Shown piece after piece: positions 1-4,976 of a stretch of DNA of 5,461 nt. This DNA comes from Thermoplasmata archaeon (lineage in GTDB: Archaea; Thermoplasmatota; Thermoplasmata; Lutacidiplasmatales; UBA184): the NCBI GenBank assembly GCA_030039995.1, contig JASHUL010000181.1, positions 1 through 5,461 on the forward strand. Direction: 5' to 3'. Under the pieces are notes generated by a model that was not told the origin of the DNA, made no database searches, and worked only from the letters and a program-made list of their open reading frames with translations. The position numbers and the translations under genes were made by a program. Position 1 is the stretch's first letter, and each line of letters starts with the position of its first letter.

Positions 1-619
1 GCGCCGAGCGGACCGACCCCACGCGATAGTCTCGGACCCCGACCCGGATCCCGCGCACTTCGAGGGAGCGGTCGGGGAGCCAGCGCTCGAACACTTCTCT
101 CGGACGACCCCGGACCAGCGCGAGGGCGGGCACGGACGCGGCGAGCCGATTCGGCAGCGTGAACACGAAGCTCGACCGCGGACGGCAGAGGGAGGCGACC
201 TCGGCCACCACGGCCCGGAGCGACGGCTCGTAGGTGAGGCTGAAGTTCGCGTACGCCCCGTCGAACGGCGGGGCTCGTTCGTCGCGCAGCGCCCTCCCGA
301 GGTCGAAGACCCGACCCTGTCGGATCGAGACCTGGCCGTCCAGGCCTCGAGCGGCCACGCGTCGGCGCGCGGCGCTCACCATCTCCCCCGAGACGTCGGT
401 CGCGACGACCCGGTACCCTCGGTCGGCGAGGAACTCGGCATCCGCTCCGGTCCCGCATCCGATCTCGAGGAGCCGGGACCCGGGGGCGAACGAGGCGAGC
501 AGCTCGCGGCGGTTCGTCTCCCGCATCCAGGCGAGGACCGGGTTCTCGAGCACCCGGGACTCGATCGCGGCGCCGACGCGGTCGAACGCTCGCTGGGCCG
601 CCGGTAGGTCAGCCGTCAT
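1..619 (-). CDS. Class I SAM-dependent methyltransferase, 3' end cut by window edge
   Basis: The 206 codons visible, read from ATG at 619, are open to the window edge. The N-terminal helix region (residues about 8-45, with ENPVLAWMRE) leads into motif I, LLEIGCGTG (residues 50-58), the glycine-rich SAM-binding loop. Motif II ends in VVATD, and D75 is the expected ribose-binding acid. A motif IV-like FDGAYANFSLTYE follows at 119-131, then a strand with LCRPRSSFVFTLPNR (144-158). This order is the Rossmann-fold class I methyltransferase pattern (Methyltransf_11/25-like). The substrate cannot be told, and the missing C-terminus is where specificity often lies. ATG 619 is the only start codon between the upstream protease stop and motif I. 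No Shine-Dalgarno or AT-rich box is visible in the 54-base gap (620-673), so co-transcription with the protease gene is likely. That gap holds nothing else I recognise. Confidence 0.87.
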   Translation of the reverse strand, partial: MTADLPAAQRAFDRVGAAIESRVLENPVLAWMRETNRRELLASFAPGSRLLEIGCGTGADAEFLADRGYRVVATDVSGEMVSAARRRVAARGLDGQVSIRQGRVFDLGRALRDERAPPFDGAYANFSLTYEPSLRAVVAEVASLCRPRSSFVFTLPNRLAASVPALALVRGRPREVFERWLPDRSLEVRGIRVGVRDYRVGSVRSA

Positions 620-673
620 CGCGTCGGCTGCGCGTCGACCGCGGGCCCGAGTCGCCGGCGGAACAGCGCGGCG

Positions 674-2989
674 TCACAGCGCGCCGCACCGCGGACACCG
701 CACGGGTTCGGCCGGACGGATCGCCCCGCAGTACGGGCAGACGAACGTGGGCCCGTTGTACGCCGCCGACGGGAACGCGCCCGGCGGCGGGGGAGCGAGG
801 ACGCCCTCGGGCGGTGCGGGCGGCGGGTTCCGCTCCGATTTCGACGGACGGGCCATCGCGATCACGAGCAGGATCGCCACGAGCGCGCCGACCCCGAAGA
901 TGATGAAGATCTCCGTCCACGGCACGCCGGGCGGAGGCGGCGCGGTCGGCAGCCCCGGGGTCGGTCCCGTGTACTGATAGTCGCGGATCGCGGGGGTCGC
1001 GTCCGCCGCGTAGAACAAGGGCGCGATCGGCATCCCCCAGCCGGTCGTCGCGTCCCAGCCCGAGGTGGCGGAGAAGACATAGTTCGAGCCGTTCGTCACG
1101 TCGTAGAACGGGTCGGTCGGGCCCGGATGCGCGGCGAAGTAGCTCGCGATGCGATAGATCTCGGGCGCGATGAACCCGAACCGGTGGTCGGAGACCGCGA
1201 TGATGTCGGCCAGGAACCCGGCGAACGCCGGGGCCGCGATGCTGGTGCCCTCGAGCAGCGCCCCGTAGATGTTCCCGAACTGGTCCGCCTCGACGTACGC
1301 GATCGTCGAGTTCCCCGGGAAGGCGATGTCGGGCGCCGCTCGACCGATCGTCGACGCCCCCTGCCGCACCGTGGCGTTGACGATGTTGGGCTGGGCGGCG
1401 GAGTGGTACTGCCATGTCGGCTCGGGATAGACGACGCTGACGCCACCCTCCGTGCCGGTGTAGGCGCCGGGCCCCCCGTCCGTGTCCCACCACGCCGAGA
1501 CGTTCGTGAGGTTCCCGATCGCGGGGTCGTAGCTGACCTGGATCGTGGTCTCGTTCACCCAGCCGACCGGCGTCCCGGAGAGACGGAACGAGGTCCCGCC
1601 GACCGAAAGGACGCCCGAAGTGTTGAACGCCGCGGACGCGGGCCAGACCAGCCAGGGCCCGTTGTCACGGCCGGTCAGGCTGTTGGGGGCGTTCCCCTGG
1701 TCGCCGCTCGCGGCCACGACCGTCACGCCGGTCGCCGCGGCCTCCTCGAGCTCCGCGTTCCATCCCGAGTCGTTCAGGTCGGTGATCCCGAACGAGGCGG
1801 AGACGACGCCCAGCCGCGCTGGGGTGTAGTTGTACGAGAGGGCCGCGGCGAGGTCCTGGTCGAAGTACGGCGCGACGTCGGCGTCCGAAACGGCGGTCGC
1901 GAGCAGGCTGCCCGCGAAGTAGAAGTTGTAGAGCGGTGCGCCCGGCGCGAGGCTGCCGGCCATCTCGAGGTCGAGCGAGTTCTCGAACTCGTCGAGCGAG
2001 GAGTCGTTCACGGCACCGAAGGAGCCCGGGAGCGGTGGGGTGATCCCCGAGATGTTCACCGGAACGCCGGTGAGATTCGACTGCGGCCATTTCGACAGCG
2101 GCGTCTCGTTGTTCAGCGTATCGTTGAAGTACGCGTGGATCACGGCGGGGTCCCAGGGCGGCGTGTTCGTGTTGTTCGTGACGTTGTAGCCGCTCGCGAG
2201 CAGTGTCGCGACCGCGACGTTCGTCGGGAACGAGGCGTTGATCGGGCTGATGACGCTCCCGTTGCCTGGGAAAAGGAGGTTCGCTTTGAACGCCTGGGTG
2301 AAGTCCGAACCGACGAACCACTGCGTGTCCGTCGAATTGTTGACCGCGAACTCGTCCCCGCCGGTCGGCGCGCTCACCCGCTCGAGGGAGGACGCCGCGA
2401 GGTTGAGCGAGAGCCGGAAGTCGGCCGAGTTGCTGAGGCCCGAGATGCCCGACACGAGCCCAGAAAGGGACGACGGCAGTGTGGGGATCCCTTCGGCGGT
2501 GTAGACCCGTGTTCCGTCGAGCTCGGAGAAGTAGACCATCCGGACCCCGAAGAGGGCCTCGATCGACGCGACGGGCAGGGTCGCGATGACCGTGAGCCGG
2601 TCCGGACCCACCGTGACGCCCCGCGCCCCGGCGCCGTCCAGCACCCCGACCACGGAGCCGACCGTCGCGGCGCTCGGAGCGAACGTGGACTCGAACTCGG
2701 AATGCGTCAGATAGTCGTCGTAGAGCGGGGACGACGGGTCTTCGACCTGCGCGAGGAACCGTTCGAGCCCTCCGGGGTTCGGGTACGCGATCGTGAGCGA
2801 GATCACGAGGTCGCTCGACGTAGGGACCGGGGTGACCGGACTGCCGGCCGGCACGGGGACCGCGTCGGTGACGAGCGGGGTCGCGCCGGAGGAACTCGCG
2901 GCGGCGGTGGGCGCCACGCCCGCGGCGAGCGGAGAGCCCACGACGAGCGAGGCGACCACCATCGCGAGCACCGCGATCGGTGGACGCAT
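674..2989 (-). CDS. Membrane-anchored sedolisin (S53, pro-kumamolisin type) protease with C-terminal zinc ribbon
   Basis: This is a 771-residue exported serine-carboxyl peptidase. Residues 5-24 form a hydrophobic signal peptide. Residues about 55-205 match a pro-kumamolisin activation domain that is removed on maturation. The catalytic domain (about 210-660) shows the family signatures: E336 and D340 spaced as in the Glu-Asp pair, the oxyanion aspartate D430 in VAASGD, and nucleophile S583 in EGTSIAAP. A C-terminal calcium site is suggested by FYDV (D630, V631) and GWDATTG (D646). All key residues are present, so it should be active, probably at acid pH as known for this family. A Pro/Thr/Gly linker (about 672-690) precedes one membrane helix (692-712). 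ARPSKSER follows, which predicts a cytoplasmic tail ending in CPYC...CPRC (C751, C754, C765, C768). There are no other cysteines and only three lysines. ATG 2989 is preferred because it opens directly onto the signal peptide; TTG 3025 would add 12 residues. Family assignment is firm; native substrate and tail function are unknown. Confidence 0.93.
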   Translation of the reverse strand: MRPPIAVLAMVVASLVVGSPLAAGVAPTAAASSSGATPLVTDAVPVPAGSPVTPVPTSSDLVISLTIAYPNPGGLERFLAQVEDPSSPLYDDYLTHSEFESTFAPSAATVGSVVGVLDGAGARGVTVGPDRLTVIATLPVASIEALFGVRMVYFSELDGTRVYTAEGIPTLPSSLSGLVSGISGLSNSADFRLSLNLAASSLERVSAPTGGDEFAVNNSTDTQWFVGSDFTQAFKANLLFPGNGSVISPINASFPTNVAVATLLASGYNVTNNTNTPPWDPAVIHAYFNDTLNNETPLSKWPQSNLTGVPVNISGITPPLPGSFGAVNDSSLDEFENSLDLEMAGSLAPGAPLYNFYFAGSLLATAVSDADVAPYFDQDLAAALSYNYTPARLGVVSASFGITDLNDSGWNAELEEAAATGVTVVAASGDQGNAPNSLTGRDNGPWLVWPASAAFNTSGVLSVGGTSFRLSGTPVGWVNETTIQVSYDPAIGNLTNVSAWWDTDGGPGAYTGTEGGVSVVYPEPTWQYHSAAQPNIVNATVRQGASTIGRAAPDIAFPGNSTIAYVEADQFGNIYGALLEGTSIAAPAFAGFLADIIAVSDHRFGFIAPEIYRIASYFAAHPGPTDPFYDVTNGSNYVFSATSGWDATTGWGMPIAPLFYAADATPAIRDYQYTGPTPGLPTAPPPPGVPWTEIFIIFGVGALVAILLVIAMARPSKSERNPPPAPPEGVLAPPPPGAFPSAAYNGPTFVCPYCGAIRPAEPVRCPRCGAL

Positions 2990-3011
2990 CACGGAAGGAA
3001 GACAGCACACT

Positions 3012-3019
3012 CCTAATGA
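3012..3019 (-). promoter_or_regulatory. Possible TATA-like box for the sedolisin gene
   Basis: On the minus strand this reads TCATTAGG, one of the few AT-rich spots in the divergent gap. Its centre lies about 26 bases upstream of ATG 2989, the archaeal TATA-to-transcription-start distance, which would give a leaderless mRNA. The match to a TATA consensus is weak. An alternative is the AATAAA on the minus strand at 3052-3057, which would give a leader of roughly 40 bases. The AGGAG at 3014-3010 is 20 bases from the ATG, too far to be a normal Shine-Dalgarno site. Confidence 0.35.
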
Positions 3020-3051
3020 GGGCAACTCACCCGAACTTCACCCTGCAACCC

Positions 3052-3057
3052 TTTATT
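3052..3057 (+). promoter_or_regulatory. TATA-like box for the HIT-MEMO operon
   Basis: TTTATT stands out in otherwise GC-rich DNA. Its centre is about 25-26 bases upstream of ATG 3080, the usual distance from an archaeal TATA box to the transcription start. This predicts transcription starting at or next to the ATG, so a leaderless message. It also argues against TTG 3056 as the start, since that codon overlaps the box. Confidence 0.6.
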
Positions 3058-3079
3058 GGCAGGCGAGGTCGGGGCGAAA

Positions 3080-3502
3080 ATGGCGTCGCCCTCGGGCGCC
3101 TCGGCGCCGTGCGTGTTCTGCGACATCGTCGCGGGGAAGGCTCCGGCCTTCAAGGTCTACGAGGATGCGTCGACCCTCGCCTTCCTCGACCTCTACCCGT
3201 TCACCCGCGGGCACCTCCTGGTGATCCCGAAACGTCACGGCGCTCGACTCACGGACTTCAGCCATGCCGACCAGGCGGCGGTCGTACGGACGCTGGAGAC
3301 GATCGTCCGTCGCGTCGAGCGGCTCGCCCCGGACTACAACGTCGCCCTGAACGCGGGGGCGAACGCCGGGCAGATCGTGTTTCACCTCCACTTCCACGTG
3401 ATCCCCCGGTACGGCGAGGCGAACCCGTTCCACTCGGTCCACCGGACCCGGCTCACGGACGAGCAGGCGTCGGGGGTCGTGGCGGAGCTCTCCGTACCCT
3501 GA
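3080..3502 (+). CDS. HIT-family (histidine triad) nucleotide hydrolase
   Basis: The 140-residue product is the usual length for a compact HIT protein. Near the N-terminus, PCVFCDIVAG carries C11 and C14, a cysteine pair typical of zinc-binding HIT members. The segment FLDLYPFTRGHLLVIPKRH (35-53) is the conserved nucleotide-binding strand region, and N91 in NAGANAGQIV belongs to the active-site loop. The triad is HLHFHVIPRY, with H102, H104 and H106; by analogy with HINT1 the middle histidine, H104, is the nucleophile that attacks the alpha-phosphate. Family members hydrolyse nucleoside phosphoramidates or dinucleoside polyphosphates in the cytosol; which one applies here cannot be read from sequence. 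ATG 3080 fits both the family length and the upstream TATA-like box. An in-frame TTG at 3056 would add eight residues. The MEMO gene begins 8 bases after the stop, so the two are probably co-transcribed. Confidence 0.93.
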   Translation: MASPSGASAPCVFCDIVAGKAPAFKVYEDASTLAFLDLYPFTRGHLLVIPKRHGARLTDFSHADQAAVVRTLETIVRRVERLAPDYNVALNAGANAGQIVFHLHFHVIPRYGEANPFHSVHRTRLTDEQASGVVAELSVP

Positions 3503-3505
3503 GGT
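3501..3505 (+). promoter_or_regulatory. Shine-Dalgarno site for the MEMO gene
   Basis: GAGGT lies 5 bases before GTG 3511 and overlaps the last two bases of the HIT stop codon TGA. This good match and spacing picks GTG 3511 as the MEMO start. It contrasts with the promoter-proximal genes nearby, which show no such site, as expected for an internal operon gene. Confidence 0.6.
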
Positions 3506-3510
3506 CGAGC

Positions 3511-4374
3511 GTGAGCGGGGGCGTTCGGCCACCGGCGGTCGCGGGGCAGTTCTACGCGGGGTCGGGGGCGGAGCTCGCCCACCAGCTCGAGCAATGCTTC
3601 CTGGACCCTCGAGGACCGGGCGAGCTGCCGGCCCGGCACCGGGGACCGACGCGGAACCTGCGGGCCGCCGTGGTCCCGCACGCGGGGTATCCGTACTCGG
3701 GCCCGATCGCGGCGCTCGCGTACGCTCGGGTCGCCGTCGAGCGAGCGCCCGAGAGCGTGCTGATCCTCGGCGTCGACCACCACGGGATGGGCCGGGGCGC
3801 CGCCCTGTCGGACCGGGACTGGTCGACGCCGCTCGGACCGGTCGCCGCCGACCACGACCTCGTGCGGGCGCTACACCGGCCCCCGATCGCCGTGGACGAG
3901 GCCGCGCAGGCCGCCGAGCATTCCATCGAGGTCCAGCTGCCGTTCCTCGAGTACGTCCTTCCGCGGCCCCGATTCGTCGCGCTGCAGGTGCGGTTCGGGA
4001 ACTTCGACTACCTGCGAGAGGTCGGTCGGACGGTACGCGAGGCGATCCGCGACCGGGACGTGCTCTTGCTCGCGTCGACCGACTTCTCGCACTACCTGCC
4101 CGCCCGAACCGCCGAACGTCTCGACCGGATGGCGATCGACGCGATCCTCGCGCGCGACCCCCGCCGGCTCTACGACGTGGTGGTCGGGAACGACATCTCG
4201 ATGTGCGGGATCGCGCCCACGACCGTGCTCCTCGCCGCTCTCGAAGACGAGCCGCTGACGGCCCGCCTGCTCCGCTGGGGGCACTCGGGCGAGGCCGAAC
4301 CGATGCGCGAGGTCGTCGGGTACGCCTCGCTGACGCTGGAGACACCGACCGCCGGCCCGCCGTCGGTTAAATAA
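3511..4374 (+). CDS. MEMO-family protein (AmmeMemoRadiSam system protein B type)
   Basis: The 287-residue protein starts VRPPAVAGQFYAG, the typical MEMO N-terminus. Conserved positions follow in order: VVPHAGYPYSG (H57), ILGVDHHGMG (H90/H91), AEHSIEVQLPFL (H137, E140), ASTDFSHYLP (D191, H194) and SMCGIAP (C232). These correspond to the pocket of human MEMO1 (H49, H81, H192, C244), which resembles class III extradiol dioxygenases and is reported to bind copper or iron. The biochemical role of archaeal members is not settled; a metal-linked redox function with AMMECR1 and a radical SAM protein is suggested by gene neighbourhoods elsewhere. Neither partner is visible here; the immediate partner is the HIT hydrolase upstream. 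The start is GTG, supported by a Shine-Dalgarno site and by homology beginning at residue 5. The family normally has PxH at the H90 site; here it reads VDHH. Confidence 0.92.
   Translation: MSGGVRPPAVAGQFYAGSGAELAHQLEQCFLDPRGPGELPARHRGPTRNLRAAVVPHAGYPYSGPIAALAYARVAVERAPESVLILGVDHHGMGRGAALSDRDWSTPLGPVAADHDLVRALHRPPIAVDEAAQAAEHSIEVQLPFLEYVLPRPRFVALQVRFGNFDYLREVGRTVREAIRDRDVLLLASTDFSHYLPARTAERLDRMAIDAILARDPRRLYDVVVGNDISMCGIAPTTVLLAALEDEPLTARLLRWGHSGEAEPMREVVGYASLTLETPTAGPPSVK
4367..4374 (+). promoter_or_regulatory. TATA-like box for the dCTP deaminase gene, overlapping the MEMO stop
   Basis: TTAAATAA is the most AT-rich stretch in the region and includes the MEMO stop codon TAA. Its centre is about 33 bases upstream of ATG 4404, predicting transcription starting around 4396-4400 and a leader of only a few bases. 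No Shine-Dalgarno site lies before ATG 4404, which suits a nearly leaderless message. The deaminase can therefore be expressed separately from HIT-MEMO, although read-through from upstream is also possible. Confidence 0.55.
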
Positions 4375-4377
4375 GTC

Positions 4378-4399
4378 GGCCGGCTCGGCGCCGCCGGCC
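4378..4399 (+). repeat. Inverted repeat between dCTP deaminase TATA-like box and start codon
   Basis: GGCCGGC (4378-4384) and GCCGGCC (4393-4399) are perfect 7-base inverted arms around an 8-base centre that itself contains the palindrome GGCGCC. It covers the predicted transcription start, a common position for archaeal repressor operators. It could also be a hairpin after the MEMO stop. In DNA this rich in G and C, chance is a serious alternative. Confidence 0.3.
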
Positions 4400-4403
4400 C
4401 CGC

Positions 4404-4961
4404 ATGATCCTCTCGGACGTCAAGATCCGCGAAGAGATGCGACGGGGTCGCATCGTCATCCGGCCGTACCGCCCGGACTGTCTCGGCACGAACTCCTACG
4501 ATGTGCATCTCGGGCCGTACCTCGCGGTCTACGCTCGCGGCGCGCTCGACGCGCGGACGCCGAACCCGGTCCGAGAGTTCCGGATCCCTCGGGACGGGTT
4601 CGTGCTGGTCCCCGGCCAGCTCTACCTCGGGGTGACCGAGGAGTACACGGAGACCCACGGCTTCGTCCCGTTCCTCGAGGGGAAGTCGAGCGTCGGCCGG
4701 CTCGGCATCGACATCCACTCGACGGCGGGCAAGGGCGACGAGGGTTTCTGCAACTACTGGACGCTCGAGATGAGCGTGAAGCTGCCGGTCCGCATCTACG
4801 GCGGCATGCCGGTCGGCCAGCTGATCTACTTCGAGATCTCGGGCGCGGTCGCCCGCAGCTACTCGGCGAAACGTTCCGCCAAGTACCGTCGCGTCTCGGC
4901 GCACCCGACCCCGTCGCGGATGTACCTCAACTTCCCCCGCCACCGGCGACGGTCCGGCTGA
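4404..4961 (+). CDS. dcd: dCTP deaminase
   Basis: The 185-residue protein converts dCTP to dUTP (some relatives go on to dUMP), feeding thymidylate synthesis in the cytosol. It starts MILSDVKI, the family N-terminus, followed by LGTNSYDVHLG (28-37). The triphosphate-binding signature EGKSSVGRLG (92-101) corresponds to EGRSSLARLG of E. coli Dcd. E122 in WTLEMSV matches the catalytic glutamate, and Q139 in PVGQLIYFE is the conserved core position. The C-terminal lid has the expected Tyr and Lys residues in RSYSAKRSAKY (151-161). The loop HSTAGKGDEGF (105-115) replaces the HRIDPGW type of E. coli and resembles the short dCTP deaminases I remember from Bacteroidetes. Whether it also acts as a dUTPase cannot be told. 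A short basic tail (RHRRRSG) ends the protein. All motifs are intact, so I expect a working enzyme. It converges with the synthetase gene downstream. Confidence 0.94.
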   Translation: MILSDVKIREEMRRGRIVIRPYRPDCLGTNSYDVHLGPYLAVYARGALDARTPNPVREFRIPRDGFVLVPGQLYLGVTEEYTETHGFVPFLEGKSSVGRLGIDIHSTAGKGDEGFCNYWTLEMSVKLPVRIYGGMPVGQLIYFEISGAVARSYSAKRSAKYRRVSAHPTPSRMYLNFPRHRRRSG

Positions 4962-4976
4962 GACCCGTCGCACCGG

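Noticed and set aside
234..977. 247-codon plus-strand frame across the methyltransferase start and protease end
   Set aside because: The composition is dominated by Arg, Ser, Ala and Gly with no domain; the minus strand carries motif-bearing genes in the same place.
1665..3008. 447-codon minus-strand frame overlapping the protease
   Set aside because: It is a frame-shifted, Arg-rich reading of the protease gene with no motifs or plausible start.
1127..3016. 629-codon open frame on the plus strand opposite the protease gene
   Set aside because: It is rich in Arg, Gly and Val with no recognisable domain, and lies antisense to a protein with a full set of sedolisin motifs. Long stop-free shadows are expected in DNA this GC-rich.
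2980..3510. In-frame upstream extension of MEMO to about base 2980
   Set aside because: The extension overlaps the HIT gene in another frame and has no homology. GTG 3511 has a Shine-Dalgarno site and sits just before the conserved RPPAVAGQFY.
3053..4345. 430-codon minus-strand frame opposite HIT and MEMO
   Set aside because: It has a low-complexity Arg/Ala/Pro composition and is antisense to two proteins with clear family motifs.
4170..4973. 267-codon minus-strand frame opposite dcd
   Set aside because: It is antisense to an intact dCTP deaminase and shows no recognisable motif.
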